Positions 16,337 to 26,188 of a stretch of DNA of 64,000 nucleotides are shown in pieces. Both the position numbers and the translations under genes were made by a program. The notes beneath the pieces are model-generated. The model made no database searches. It had not been told where the DNA came from and saw only the letters and a list, made by a program, of their open reading frames with translations. Position 1 is the first letter of the stretch, and every line of letters starts with the position of its first letter. Where the stretch lies: positions 21,968-85,967 of the forward strand of contig CAYTGM010000024.1 of NCBI GenBank assembly GCA_964437365.1, read 5' to 3'. The stretch comes from CAYTGM01 sp964437365. Its GTDB lineage: Bacteria; Sumerlaeota; Sumerlaeia; SLMS01.

Positions 16337-17245
16337 TTATAGACTCTCCTTCAGATATTCATCACAATACCGATCAAATAGACCGTGCGCTGCAGGGTAG
16401 ATTGAGTTAGGGCTCATAAAATGCGAAAACTCAAATGTAATCAGCTTATCTACACCCGACTCGACCGCCTGATCAACTTTGAACTTCAGCTTTCTCCACT
16501 CCAGAGGAGGAAACTTGATCGGCATATCCCGGTCAAAACTCTCAACATTGGACCAGCACTTCAAACCATACTTCCTCGCAAGTTGAGTGTTTACCTGAAG
16601 GTAATCTTTCAGGTCGTGAAAATCCACATGCCCATCCTGAAAGGCGACAATATCAACGAGTCCTTTGATGCGTGCAAATACCTTATCCCATTCCTTCTCA
16701 TGATCACCTAAAGTAATGGCCTCATCGGGGAATTGCTTTACCCCTTTGATATACGGAGAGATGAGAATTGGCAGGTTTTTGATTCCTCGAAGGTGTGAGG
16801 AAAGCTCCTCATAGACCTTCATGACCCCCTCATCGAAAGTGTTGATTTCGTGCGAGATATACCACCCTTTAAAAGCGGGTGAATCTCCATATTTCTCAAA
16901 GAATTCATCACAAAATGCGCGATTGAGGTCTGATTCCTTCTGGTACTGACCGCTATGCCAGTACTCACCTGAATCATATGTTCCGAAGAAGAAATCCATT
17001 TCGCGTTCTTCTGCAAGATCAAGAAACAACCTGACCAGGTCATCTGAAGCGATGAGAGAGGGGTGAAGCTTTCTTAATACTTTGGAATCAAATGTTGCTT
17101 TATCCTGGTATCCCGCTCGGATCAGAATGACCGTATCAATACCAGCTTTCTTCATCGCATCGAAGTCCTTAGCCCACTTTTTGGCAGACCAGTTTTGAGC
17201 AGGGATGTCGTGCGAAATTTCGTCTAAGAATGTTCCAGTAATCAT
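16337..17245 (-). CDS. DUF4434 TIM-barrel protein
   Basis: A 302-residue protein without signal peptide. GTFLDEISHDIPAQNWSAKK at the start, AGIDTVILIRAGY, FFFGTYDSGEYW and KGWYISHEI match the DUF4434 (PF14488) family, a glycoside-hydrolase-like TIM barrel with conserved Trp, Glu and His residues. Related proteins cluster with carbohydrate catabolism but enzymatic action has not been assigned. AGGAAAAGAG precedes the ATG. It is followed after 1 base by the AGE epimerase gene, so joint action on a carbohydrate is likely. Cytoplasmic location is inferred from lack of an export signal. Confidence 0.75.
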   Translation of the reverse strand: MITGTFLDEISHDIPAQNWSAKKWAKDFDAMKKAGIDTVILIRAGYQDKATFDSKVLRKLHPSLIASDDLVRLFLDLAEEREMDFFFGTYDSGEYWHSGQYQKESDLNRAFCDEFFEKYGDSPAFKGWYISHEINTFDEGVMKVYEELSSHLRGIKNLPILISPYIKGVKQFPDEAITLGDHEKEWDKVFARIKGLVDIVAFQDGHVDFHDLKDYLQVNTQLARKYGLKCWSNVESFDRDMPIKFPPLEWRKLKFKVDQAVESGVDKLITFEFSHFMSPNSIYPAAHGLFDRYCDEYLKESL

Positions 17246-17285
17246 CTCTTTTCCTGTCTAATGAGATTATCTATACATACAGTTT

Positions 17286-17316
17286 GACCCCGAGCACTTG
17301 ATAGCCGCTCGGGGTC
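17286..17316 (-). terminator. Hairpin between nagB-like and DUF4434 genes
   Basis: GACCCCGAGC (17286-17295) pairs perfectly with GCTCGGGGTC (17307-17316) over an 11-base loop. On the minus strand the stem is followed by AAACTG and not by a T-run, so it may be an attenuator or processing/stability hairpin rather than a full terminator. Confidence 0.55.
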
Positions 17317-17352
17317 GGAATTAGTTGAAGCTCAGCGAGGTTGCTGAAGCAA

Positions 17353-19728
17353 TCATGACTTTTTAACGTTCTCAGTAGCCTTCGCAAGACTACGGGCTGC
17401 ACCAGAGAACTCGGACAGAGCCATCTCCTTGAAGAAGACGAAGCCTCTGGCTGCGCGCAGACGAGGGCTTGAGTTCTCGGTGAAGAATCTTCCGCCCAGG
17501 CAGGTACGAATCATTCCGTACTGCTCAACCCAAAGGCGTGAGGCCTGGTAGCAGAAAGGACCATCGTACTCAAAACTCGGGAAAGAAGCATTCTTCTGTG
17601 AGCCAAAACAATGCATGAACGAATCATTCATGATCGCCATCGTGTTCAGCGTTGTTGGGACAAACACGTTGGAGTTTGCAGGGTGAAAGCGGAACCAAAC
17701 GTTACGGTATCCCCAGACAAGAGGCTCGATCCCAGTCTTCTCACTGTAGGCAAGAAGTGCGTCATGAAGAACCTGCAGAACTTTATAGTGTGTATCAGGG
17801 CCTGCACCTTCAGGGTCGAAAGCGAGAGAAACGATTGTTGGCTTCAGCTTGTTCATCATCGACAGAACTGGTGCAACATCGCGATCAAGAGTTGGCTGCT
17901 CCGTGAAAATATCGCCCGTATAGAAACCAAGACGAGAGTGGTAAACATCGCTTGGATTCGTTCCTACGTAACCCCAGATCAATTCTTCTTCATATTCGCG
18001 CTGCATCCCCTTGAGCTTCTGGATGTGTGGGACGTCTTTCTTTCCGGGGTACTGAGAATCAAGATACTCAATGTCGTCGTTGATTTTAGTCTTCAGCTTT
18101 CTGAAGTCCTGAGTCTTATAGACAGTAGAAAGGTTAAAGAGCATTCTGCGCGCCTGTGCTTTGCGGCGGACATCTTCGTCAATACCAGCAATGCCATCGA
18201 GAAAGAAATAAACTTCTTCGGCTCTCGCGACATCATTCTTAGCGTTGAAGGCACCATCCTGCTTCGGCTGATCGAAATCACCTTTGTCCATAAACTCAAG
18301 AACATCCGTGAAGATCGAGCGAAGGAATGTATTCGTTACTGCAGTGAACCCTGATGTGAGTACGCTGAAATAGTTTCTGTTCGTTGCCTTGCGCACCAGG
18401 TGCATCACGTAAGGCATATAGCCAAGCATGATATCGTCGTGGTGTGGACCAGTATGAAGGATCGTCTGATCTTCAACGGTATCGACACCTTTATTGATCT
18501 TCTGGATGATAGAATGGCGAGCCATGTGAGCAACTTCTGACACAGGACGCCCAACTCTCTGCAGAGCCACTTCAAGCTCTCGGTCGCCTTTAGTATGCTT
18601 CTTCGTCAGCTCATCCAGTTTGACTTTATTATTGAGGGCACAATTGATGACCAGCTCTTCCAGCTTTGACTCAGGAAGATCAGCTGCTTTTGAAAGGTCG
18701 TCTATACGGCGCTCAACAAGCTTGGTAATGGCGCCTGTTGTGAGGTAGAAGCGTGCATTCGGGAGTTCCTGCATGATGCTGGCAGGATAGAAAACTGAGC
18801 GATCATTCTGAATCGCGTCTGCTGCAACCTTGCTTTTGCCTTCACCTGCAGCAAATACGAGGACGACTGCCTCTGGGTCATAGGAAATCGTTCCAAGACC
18901 GACCGTGATCACTGGCTTGTGACGTGAAACTTCTATACCACCAAGATCCGTCGCCGCTGCTGCCTCAGTTTCATAATTTGTATAGGTGAGGCGGGTTGGT
19001 GACTGGTGATGCGCCCCGCGAGGATTAAAGCCAATATGTCCATCAGGACCAATGCCACCGAGGAAAAATCCAATGCCACCCAGCTCACGAACCTTCTCTT
19101 CATAGTCCGTACAGAACTGATCAACTTCGAAGATAACACTCTGCTGAAGCTTTTCGAGGTTTGATGAGGGGTTCCTGGATCTCAGCCGGAGGTCAACATG
19201 GCCTCCAGGAAAGACATCGTCGATAGACATTCCTTTTGGAATACCAATCGATGTTGGGTCGATCAAAAGTGCCTTCTTCGGATCAAGGCCGAAACCTTTG
19301 ATATACTGATTCACAACATAGTAGTGAAAGCTGTTATGCTGGGCAGGATCGATCGGATAAAATTCGTCAATCTGTACGAAGTGAAGTCCTTTGAGGTTTG
19401 GTTTTTTGGAAGTATCTATACCAACTTCAGCGAGTTCTTCCTGAACGTCTTTTTTCTTCCAGTTCTCGAGATAGTGTTTGGTCCACTTAATGAAGTATTC
19501 AGGTGTTTTTCCAGTGGGAAGGCTGATAACGCCGTTTGGATTTGCCTGAACCCATTCAAGAAAGCGTTGAGCAGTCATTCTTCCAAGCAGGGGAAAGTTA
19601 GAGACTTCAATGATTCCGATTTTTTCCGTCGGATCGTAACGGAATTTTCGACCTGACTGTTTCAGGTAATAGGATTCCACTGCGGAAGGTAGTTTCTCTC
19701 CCGAAGCAGCTTTCTTAGCAGGGGACAT
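17353..19728 (-). CDS. NagB-like deaminase / PIG-L deacetylase fusion
   Basis: A 791-residue two-domain protein. Residues about 40-370 are NagB/6-phosphogluconolactonase-like (VISLPTGKTPEYFIKW, FVQIDEFYPI, GIGPDGHIGFNPRG with the catalytic His), as in glucosamine-6-phosphate deaminase, which yields fructose-6-phosphate and ammonia. Residues about 425-760 are PIG-L/LmbE-like, with the metal site TGPHHDDIMLGY and later SLAFDPEGAGPDTHYKVL, as in zinc-dependent N-acetylglucosaminyl deacetylases. The same architecture is known in Bacteroidetes. One polypeptide could deacetylate and then deaminate an N-acetylamino sugar. GAGGT precedes the ATG. It sits upstream of DUF4434 and AGE epimerase on the same strand. 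True substrate of each half is unproven. Confidence 0.9.
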   Translation of the reverse strand: MSPAKKAASGEKLPSAVESYYLKQSGRKFRYDPTEKIGIIEVSNFPLLGRMTAQRFLEWVQANPNGVISLPTGKTPEYFIKWTKHYLENWKKKDVQEELAEVGIDTSKKPNLKGLHFVQIDEFYPIDPAQHNSFHYYVVNQYIKGFGLDPKKALLIDPTSIGIPKGMSIDDVFPGGHVDLRLRSRNPSSNLEKLQQSVIFEVDQFCTDYEEKVRELGGIGFFLGGIGPDGHIGFNPRGAHHQSPTRLTYTNYETEAAAATDLGGIEVSRHKPVITVGLGTISYDPEAVVLVFAAGEGKSKVAADAIQNDRSVFYPASIMQELPNARFYLTTGAITKLVERRIDDLSKAADLPESKLEELVINCALNNKVKLDELTKKHTKGDRELEVALQRVGRPVSEVAHMARHSIIQKINKGVDTVEDQTILHTGPHHDDIMLGYMPYVMHLVRKATNRNYFSVLTSGFTAVTNTFLRSIFTDVLEFMDKGDFDQPKQDGAFNAKNDVARAEEVYFFLDGIAGIDEDVRRKAQARRMLFNLSTVYKTQDFRKLKTKINDDIEYLDSQYPGKKDVPHIQKLKGMQREYEEELIWGYVGTNPSDVYHSRLGFYTGDIFTEQPTLDRDVAPVLSMMNKLKPTIVSLAFDPEGAGPDTHYKVLQVLHDALLAYSEKTGIEPLVWGYRNVWFRFHPANSNVFVPTTLNTMAIMNDSFMHCFGSQKNASFPSFEYDGPFCYQASRLWVEQYGMIRTCLGGRFFTENSSPRLRAARGFVFFKEMALSEFSGAARSLAKATENVKKS

Positions 19729-19920
19729 AAGGTTGACCTCATCCGTTTTTGTATTCGCGCCCTATCAGTTCTCATTCAGGGGGAGGGCGGGATCTTTAAT
19801 TACTCTCGGAAAGAAGTTAAGAAAGAAGGAGCGTCGGAGGTCAAAGGGTATTTAATATAAAAATAAAAATCTTTGGAACAACCGTGCTCCAAAAGACCGA
19901 CTTTATTTATTTTCTAACAA

Positions 19921-19958
19921 AAGAAGGCTTGGAACCACACTATTAGCCAAGCCTTCTT
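19921..19958 (-). terminator. Terminator of the PhyH-like gene
   Basis: AAGAAGGCTTGG (19921-19932) and CCAAGCCTTCTT (19947-19958) form a perfect 12-base stem over a 14-base loop, 32 bases downstream of the PhyH-like stop on the minus strand. The minus-strand reading is followed by a TTTGTT tail. The same hairpin lies upstream of the nagB-like gene and insulates it. Confidence 0.8.
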
Positions 19959-19990
19959 ACGCATTTCAGGAAAGGTGCCACAAAAACGCC

Positions 19991-20836
19991 TTAAACATCT
20001 ATCTTTGAGGCATCCTTGTGATAAAGAACAGGGTTCAGAGGACTGCCAATCTTCTCTCCAGGCTTCTGACCAGGAAAGAAAACCTCAAGATCCTTGGGCT
20101 GATGAGGATTCGCCGGCTCTGAAATCTTTGCATCGGCATCGACGTAAATCACGGTCATCGCTGGGCGCAGGAGCGAGGTTGAGTTTCCAGGCGCCTTGTG
20201 GGGACACCAGCCAGCATGCCAGGTCGCGTCGCCTGCCATAAGCTCATAGGTTCTCAGCGGAATCTCACGCCGTGACATCTCACGAGCAAACCAGTCAGCC
20301 GACTCATCACTGATCGCCAGCTGCGCCAGAGCTCCTTCATTTTGAATACCTGAAGCAAAAACAAGTGCTCCATGCTCTGGACCTGCATTGATGAAAGGCA
20401 TCCACATGGTCACGGTCTTCATCGAATCGATGGGCCAGTAATATTGATCCTGGTGCCAGGGAGTGGGGCCACCTCCCGGTTCTTTGAAAAGAGCCTGGTC
20501 ATGATAAATCCTCACACCATCGCACTGCATCAGTTCGGCAGCGATCTTAGCGAATCTCTTCGCGAAGACAAACTTTCGGACCGTTTCACATCTTTCCCAG
20601 AGATTGGTTACCTGAATGAACGCCTTGTGATAGGTATCCCGGTCTTCCAGTTTTCTTTTCTCTTTCTTGTATTTATCCACCCCTTCAGCGATTTCTGGAA
20701 GGTAAAGGTCCACTTCCTCTTTGCTGCACACATTGCGTGTGACGGCATGTCCATCTTTCTGATAGTTCTTGATGATCTCTTCTGAGACCGCTGATTGTTC
20801 CTTAAGGTCTGGCATATCTGATACTGCAGCAGCCAT
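19991..20836 (-). CDS. Phytanoyl-CoA dioxygenase family protein
   Basis: An iron(II)/2-oxoglutarate oxygenase of the PhyH family, about 281 residues from the chosen start. TPWHQDQYYW carries the first two metal ligands (His, Asp) and ATWHAGWCPHKA the distal His, followed by an Arg in LLRPAMTVIYVD for 2-oxoglutarate. Relatives hydroxylate lipids, ectoine or small secondary metabolites; the substrate is unknown here. I start at ATG 20836, which is preceded by GGAGAG at 7 bases, rather than at an in-frame codon 20 residues earlier. A terminator follows, so the gene is probably a single unit. Confidence 0.87.
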   Translation of the reverse strand: MAAAVSDMPDLKEQSAVSEEIIKNYQKDGHAVTRNVCSKEEVDLYLPEIAEGVDKYKKEKRKLEDRDTYHKAFIQVTNLWERCETVRKFVFAKRFAKIAAELMQCDGVRIYHDQALFKEPGGGPTPWHQDQYYWPIDSMKTVTMWMPFINAGPEHGALVFASGIQNEGALAQLAISDESADWFAREMSRREIPLRTYELMAGDATWHAGWCPHKAPGNSTSLLRPAMTVIYVDADAKISEPANPHQPKDLEVFFPGQKPGEKIGSPLNPVLYHKDASKIDV

Positions 20837-21055
20837 GTAAACTCTCCAAATTGAAATTCTCGAATTTTCTGGGCTTACGAACCAAAAAACTTTCACCGAA
20901 ACTCTACTGAAGTGATCTCTCGGATATCAAGTAATAAATGCCTGGCTCGCAAACCTCTCTGCAGATTTTGTGAAGTTTCGAAAAAAAACTCCCACTCGAA
21001 CCCACAGAAACCAAGGTCATAGAGAGTTTTTCGAATATTGACAAGAGCAAAATGT

Positions 21056-24000
21056 CTAAACCTGATTCGGAACTTCATCGGAGAGTTTATTCAGTTCTCT
21101 TTCCAGCTCCTGAGGGGATCGTGTAAGCCTGCCCATCAGGTAATAAAGGGTCGGGATCACATAAAGTGTCAGTGCCGTTGAAAAAGCCACTCCGAAGAGA
21201 ATAGTAATGCCGATCGTCGCACGACTTTCCGACCCGGCTCCTGTAGCCAGTACCAGAGGGACAGCACCGAACATGGTTGAGACCCCAGTCATGCAAATTG
21301 GTCTCAGTCGGGCCTTGCTTGCCAGAAAGAGGGATTCATCGAAACTATATCCTTCGTCACGCAACTGGTTTGCAAATTCAACGATCAGGATACCATTCTT
21401 CGCAGCCAGCCCGATCAGCATGACGATACCAATCTGACTATATATATTAAGTGTGCTTCCCATTGAAAAGAGACCAAGTAAAGCACCGGCGACGGCCAGG
21501 GGAACAGTAAGGATAATAATCACGGGATGAATAAAGCTCTCGAACTGCGCCGCAAGAACAAGAAACACGACAAGCAGGGACAAAGCGAAAACAAAGATCA
21601 CATTATCTCCGGCTTCTTTGTATTCTCTCGACTCTCCTTTATAATCAATCACAGCTGTCGCTGGTAAAGATTCCCTTGCTGTTGTTTCTAGAAAATCGAG
21701 TGCTTCTCCAAGTTTGTATCCTGGAGTCAGGTTTGCACTAATAGTTATCGCACGGAAACGATTGTACCTTCTTCTTTCCGGGGCATCGGCACTTTCCTCT
21801 AACCGAACGATATTTGAAAGCGGAATCAACTGTGAAGATCTCTCAGAGCGAACGTATATATTACTCAGGTCATTAAAGGACTGCTTGTCTTCGTCCTCGG
21901 CTTCAAGGATAACGTCGTACTCTTCTCCATCATCAATATAGGTTGTTACGCGACGTTTACCGAGCATTGTTTCCAGGGTTCGACCGACAGTGCGGACAGA
22001 AACACCAAGATCCGCCGCACGCTCTCTGTCTATAGCGATATTGAGCTTGGGCTTGGTTTCTTCATAATCCGAATCGAGCGAGGTCAGCCCCGGATATGAA
22101 GCTGCTTTCTCAAGAATGATATCCCGCCATTCTACCAGGTCATCATAGGTTGGTCCTCCGATAACAAATTCAATGCTCTGGCCTGCTCCCCCACCAAGAG
22201 CCCGACGCATCACCGGAAAGGCCTTCACACCGGGATGCTTCGAGAACTTCTCGCGAAGCTCTGTCATAATCTCTTCGGTTGAACGCTCTCTCTTGTTCCA
22301 ATGCTCAAGCAGAACAATTCCTCTTCCACCATCGATGACTTCATCTCCGCCAAAACTTGCTGGTACACGAGCAAGAATACGCATGGCTTCGCCTGAACTG
22401 ATGAGAGGGAGCATGTCCGCCTCAACTTTGCGCATTTCCCTCAGAGCATGCTGGAAACTTGACCCCTCAGGTGTCTTTGCGATAATAAAGAACGCGCCGC
22501 GATCCTCCTGGGGCGCCAGCTCGCGTGGAATTGCATCAACCAGAATCATGATACAGACAACCGTTGAGGCGATGCCAGCTCCGATCAAGAGAGGGAATCG
22601 AACGATCACTTTAACCGAGCGAATATACCAATCTTCAATCTTGTCAAATCCTCTGTCTATATGATCAACAAGCCAGAGTTTCTTTTCTGACACTGGCTTA
22701 AGGAACCAGGCAGCCATCACCGGGGATAACGTGAGCGCTACAATACTTGAGAAACAAACGGCTGCTGCAAGGGCCAGGGCGAACTCACTGAAGAGTCGTC
22801 CGATATTTCCTTCCATATAGGCCAATGGAACAAACACCGCAACGAGCACCATTGTTGTTGCGACAACGGCGAACCCAACTTCACGCGCACCGCGATAGGC
22901 GGCGAGCAATGGTGGTTCACCCAGCTCAATTCGACGATAGATATTCTCCAGCACAACGATCGAGTCATCGACAACTAACCCGATTGCAAGCACAAGCGCC
23001 AGAAGGGTCAAAAGGTTGATCGAAAACCCAAAAGCGCTGAGAGCGATCATCGACCCTGTTAGAGAAACGGGAACAGTCACCGCAGGAATCAGTGTTGCCC
23101 GTGCGCTCCCGAGAAAGAGAAAGATCACGAGTACAACCAAACCAATCGCGATCAAAAGCGTCTTGAAGACTTCGTATATCGCCTCTTCGATAAAGATTGA
23201 GGTGTCGTAACTTTGATAGATCTGCATGCCATTGGGAAGGCTCTGGTTTATCTTAACAACCTCTTCCTTCACACTACTTGTCACATCCAGCGTGTTAGCG
23301 GTTGATTGCCTGACAATACCAAGCCCTATCATCGGCTCACCATTGCCGCGAAAGTCCGTGCGGTCACTTTCTGGACCAACTTCTACACGGGCGACATCTC
23401 CCAGCCTTACAAGATAACCATCGCCTCCTTTAGCAATGACCATCTGACTGAAATCTTCTGCGGTCTGATACTCACGTTTCATTCTTGCTGTGAATTCTCG
23501 TTCGAGAGATTCAACGCGACCTGCAGGGAGTTCGACATTCTCCGACCTCAGGGCATTCTCAACATCTTCAACGGTCAGACTTCTGGCCGCGAGTGCTTCG
23601 CGATCCAGCCAGACCCGCATGGAATAATCTCGACGGCCACCAAGACGAACGCGTGCTACGCCATCGATGACGGAGAGACGATCCTGCAAGTAGCGCTGAG
23701 CATAATCGGTCAACTCCATGGAAGTCATATTCGGACTGGAAAGATTCAACCACATGATAACGCTGGCATCAGAATCCACTTTAACAATTTCTGGCGGTTC
23801 GGCCTCTTCGGGAAGGTTATCGGCAACACGCGACACGCGATCACGTACATCGTTAGCCGCTGCGTCAACATCACGAGACGTAATAAATTCCAGATCTATA
23901 TCACAGCGACCATCGCGACTTCTTGACTGTATGGTCTTTATCCCTTCAAGACCACTGATACTATCCTCCACAACCTGTGTAATGCGAGTCTCCACAACTT

Positions 24001-24169
24001 CGGCTGACGCCCCAGGGTAGCTGATTTCAACGGAAACGATTGGAGGATCAATGTCGGGATATTCACGAACAGGAAGACCCGTATAGGCAAGAACACCAAA
24101 CGCAATGAACAGGAGGTTTACAACAATCGCGAAAACGGGTCGCTTGACGGAGATATCAGAAATAAACAT
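21056..24169 (-). CDS. RND multidrug efflux permease (AcrB/MexB type)
   Basis: A 1037-residue HAE1-type RND transporter of normal length. TM4 reads LALVLAIGLVVDDSIVVLENIYRR, with the Asp-Asp proton-relay pair (AcrB D407/D408), and TM10 has LIGLAAKNGILIVEFA with the matching Lys (K940). The pump exports hydrophobic compounds across inner and outer membranes, driven by protons, in a trimer with a periplasmic adaptor and outer membrane channel. The adaptor gene is directly upstream, two bases from this start. No TolC-like channel gene is in the window, so it must be elsewhere. GAGGGTGAG precedes the start. No regulator gene is adjacent. Confidence 0.96.
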   Translation of the reverse strand: MFISDISVKRPVFAIVVNLLFIAFGVLAYTGLPVREYPDIDPPIVSVEISYPGASAEVVETRITQVVEDSISGLEGIKTIQSRSRDGRCDIDLEFITSRDVDAAANDVRDRVSRVADNLPEEAEPPEIVKVDSDASVIMWLNLSSPNMTSMELTDYAQRYLQDRLSVIDGVARVRLGGRRDYSMRVWLDREALAARSLTVEDVENALRSENVELPAGRVESLEREFTARMKREYQTAEDFSQMVIAKGGDGYLVRLGDVARVEVGPESDRTDFRGNGEPMIGLGIVRQSTANTLDVTSSVKEEVVKINQSLPNGMQIYQSYDTSIFIEEAIYEVFKTLLIAIGLVVLVIFLFLGSARATLIPAVTVPVSLTGSMIALSAFGFSINLLTLLALVLAIGLVVDDSIVVLENIYRRIELGEPPLLAAYRGAREVGFAVVATTMVLVAVFVPLAYMEGNIGRLFSEFALALAAAVCFSSIVALTLSPVMAAWFLKPVSEKKLWLVDHIDRGFDKIEDWYIRSVKVIVRFPLLIGAGIASTVVCIMILVDAIPRELAPQEDRGAFFIIAKTPEGSSFQHALREMRKVEADMLPLISSGEAMRILARVPASFGGDEVIDGGRGIVLLEHWNKRERSTEEIMTELREKFSKHPGVKAFPVMRRALGGGAGQSIEFVIGGPTYDDLVEWRDIILEKAASYPGLTSLDSDYEETKPKLNIAIDRERAADLGVSVRTVGRTLETMLGKRRVTTYIDDGEEYDVILEAEDEDKQSFNDLSNIYVRSERSSQLIPLSNIVRLEESADAPERRRYNRFRAITISANLTPGYKLGEALDFLETTARESLPATAVIDYKGESREYKEAGDNVIFVFALSLLVVFLVLAAQFESFIHPVIIILTVPLAVAGALLGLFSMGSTLNIYSQIGIVMLIGLAAKNGILIVEFANQLRDEGYSFDESLFLASKARLRPICMTGVSTMFGAVPLVLATGAGSESRATIGITILFGVAFSTALTLYVIPTLYYLMGRLTRSPQELERELNKLSDEVPNQV

Positions 24170-24171
24170 TC

Positions 24172-25437
24172 TTACTCACCCTCGTAACTCAAAGGAGATG
24201 GGAGAATGAAATCTTCTCTCACTTCTACAATCTCAACCGGTGCGCCAGGACGAAGCCTGATGGTTCCCTCAGAGACGACCTGAGTTGATTCTTCAATTCC
24301 ATCAATTATTTCCACGACACCCGGCTGACGACGCCCAGTCGTGATAGGTGTCAACTGAGCATTGCTCTCTTCATCAATCGTATAGACGAAATTCTGCCCC
24401 TGGCGTGGTACCACAGCCTGCTCGGGAATGAGGAGGACGTTGTCGCGGGACTGAATCACTTCCACTGTAAGGAGCATGCCGGGGCGAAGCGTTGCATCTG
24501 GATTATCGATCAAGGCTCTGATCACAACAGAACGTGACACCGGGTCGAGCCGGCTGTCTATACCAGAAATCTTGCCACTGAATGTCTGACCGGGATAGGC
24601 AACACTGTGGGCTTCTATTTCCTGATCCATCTTGATCGACGAGATAAACTTCTCGGGAATGGAAAAGTCGAGTTTAATAGGGTCTATATCATCAAGCGTG
24701 GTAATCACCGTTGAGGGGCTGACTGTTGCCCCTGCACTCACCTGGCGCAGACCCAGCATCCCGGCAAAGGGGGCGCGCAGAATACGGTCCTGCTGTTTTG
24801 CCTGCTGTGACTTTGCCCGGGCGTTTGCTGATTGAACGCGAGCTTCCGCTGACTGAACACGCGCTTCCGCCGAGGCGATTCGCGCCTCGGCTGTTTCCAG
24901 TTGAGCCTGCAGCGTCTCGAAAGATGCCGTTGCCTCCTCGAGGTCAGACTCTGTGGAAACTCCTTCATCCAGAAGACGCTTAATACGATTCAGATCTTTC
25001 TCCGCTTCCCGAATGGAGGCCTTGACTTCGGTGACGCGAGCGCGCTCAGCAACGAGACTCGCTTCTGCCTCAAGGAGACTCGCTTTCTCTTCGGCCAACG
25101 TTGCCAGTTCTTCATCCTCGAGTGCGAGCTCCTCATCTTTGCTGAGCTCAACAATGAGATCCCCTTCCTCAACCAGATCTCCATCCTCAAAGAACACAGC
25201 GGTGATGCGTTCTGTCACGGGAGGCGTAATCGCAACCGACTCGTTGGCGCGGGCGGTGCCGATGGCCTCGATGCGGTCAACGAAAGGCTGACGGCTTGCA
25301 GGAGTCACGACAACGGGCGTGGGTGGTGTCTCGCGTTCCGTTGGTTTCGCGGCTGTCAGCTCGGTAATAAAGTAAAGTCCAACGGGCAGTCCGATGATAC
25401 CGATGAGCAGAATTCCACTGAGGGCGAATTTATTCAT
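24172..25437 (-). CDS. RND efflux periplasmic adaptor (membrane fusion protein)
   Basis: A 421-residue membrane fusion protein with an N-terminal membrane anchor (ALSGILLIGIIGLPVGLYFI), a lipoyl-like hairpin (ITAVFFEDGDLVEEGDLIVEL), a long coiled coil rich in Glu/Ala repeats (EARIASAEARVQSAEARVQ), and a second lipoyl half with DRILRAPFAGMLGLRQVSAG. It links the RND permease to an outer membrane channel. I start at ATG 25437; an in-frame TTG lies 15 bases upstream. The permease gene follows 2 bases after the stop. The coiled-coil heptads are long for the family but not exceptional. Confidence 0.93.
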   Translation of the reverse strand: MNKFALSGILLIGIIGLPVGLYFITELTAAKPTERETPPTPVVVTPASRQPFVDRIEAIGTARANESVAITPPVTERITAVFFEDGDLVEEGDLIVELSKDEELALEDEELATLAEEKASLLEAEASLVAERARVTEVKASIREAEKDLNRIKRLLDEGVSTESDLEEATASFETLQAQLETAEARIASAEARVQSAEARVQSANARAKSQQAKQQDRILRAPFAGMLGLRQVSAGATVSPSTVITTLDDIDPIKLDFSIPEKFISSIKMDQEIEAHSVAYPGQTFSGKISGIDSRLDPVSRSVVIRALIDNPDATLRPGMLLTVEVIQSRDNVLLIPEQAVVPRQGQNFVYTIDEESNAQLTPITTGRRQPGVVEIIDGIEESTQVVSEGTIRLRPGAPVEIVEVREDFILPSPLSYEGE

Positions 25438-25879
25438 AGATGAAATTTTCAATGAGTTGAATTTGGAGCTTATTTAATCAAAGTCAATCTGTGCCATTGC
25501 TGTGCCAGATGATTGACCGGCGAGGAGTTAGATCGGATCAGGACAGGAGGTCAAACAAGGTCTTTTGCGAAGTGCCTCCGATTTCCAATGGATGGCTGAT
25601 CGGTCTGGAGAGATAAGATTGAGATACTTGAGGTTACCTTGAGGGCTGGAGCTCCTCCGCTGACTGCTGATGATGACTAGTCTGAATGCGAAGCAACTCG
25701 TGGACTTAGTGGAGTTGTTTTGAGCGTTTGGGTGCAACGCTCTCGAGGCGGCTAGAGTGGATGCCGCGTCGATCCTGGACCTATCTCGGTCCGATGCCCA
25801 TCGCTCCTACATCGCTCCGACATCGTACCGGCATCGTCCCTGGAGGGGTTTGGATGCGAATTTTTACCGTGTCTCCCCC

Positions 25880-25907
25880 TCCTGGGAACGCTGGTCGAAG
25901 ACCGGCG
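25880..25907. repeat. REP-like hairpin with CCTGGGAACGC leader
   Basis: CGCTGGTC (25889-25896) pairs with GACCGGCG (25900-25907) with one G-T wobble over a GAA loop, preceded by CCCCTCCTGGGAA. A second hairpin at 26189-26220 has the leader ACCCTCCCTGGGACCGC and stem CCGATC / GATCGG. The shared leader with different stems suggests REP-type elements. Confidence 0.45.
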
Positions 25908-25953
25908 CTTTTAACCTTAGAGTCATATTAAGAAGTCATGGGTAGATAGATGG

Positions 25954-26052
25954 TGTGCGAGAGGGAGAGATCTGTGCACTTGGAAACGCAACAATAGTGG
26001 TGCTATTTCGAGGCTTCCAGGCTCTCAGAGATACTGCTCGTACCCAGCACAT
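25954..26052 (+). repeat. Dispersed repeat family 2, copy C
   Basis: Aligns without gaps for about 60 bases to copy E (47733 on): GTGCGAGAGGGAGAGAT against GAGCGAGATAGGTGGAT, AACGCAACAATAGTGG against AACGCAGTCATAGCGA, then GCTATTTCGAGGCTT against GCTATGTCGAGGCTT. It shares GTGCTATTTCGA and CTGCTCGTA with copy D. Frame is not preserved between copies. Confidence 0.6.
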
Positions 26053-26188
26053 AATGAGCAGGACTTCTGAAGATAACTCTCGAAACCTTCACTGTATAAT
26101 GACAGCAATTCAACGGATGGAATGGCAAAACCACCGAGCACTCCGATGTGCACATGGAAGGACTTGGATGGGAACTTTGCCGGATGCA

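Noticed and set aside
17611..18354. 247-codon plus-strand ORF inside the NagB-PIG-L gene
   Set aside because: It is antisense to a gene with strong domain motifs, has no recognisable composition or domain, and no ribosome binding site.
19870..19890. Weak resemblance to the family 2 repeat (TTGGAACAACCGTGCTCC)
   Set aside because: Only a short match with no continuation into the conserved CGA-GGCTT core.
23306..23926. 206-codon plus-strand ORF inside the RND permease gene
   Set aside because: Antisense shadow of a well-conserved permease; composition is atypical for a protein.
24901..25443. 180-codon plus-strand ORF opposite the RND adaptor
   Set aside because: Shadow of the long repetitive coiled coil of the adaptor.
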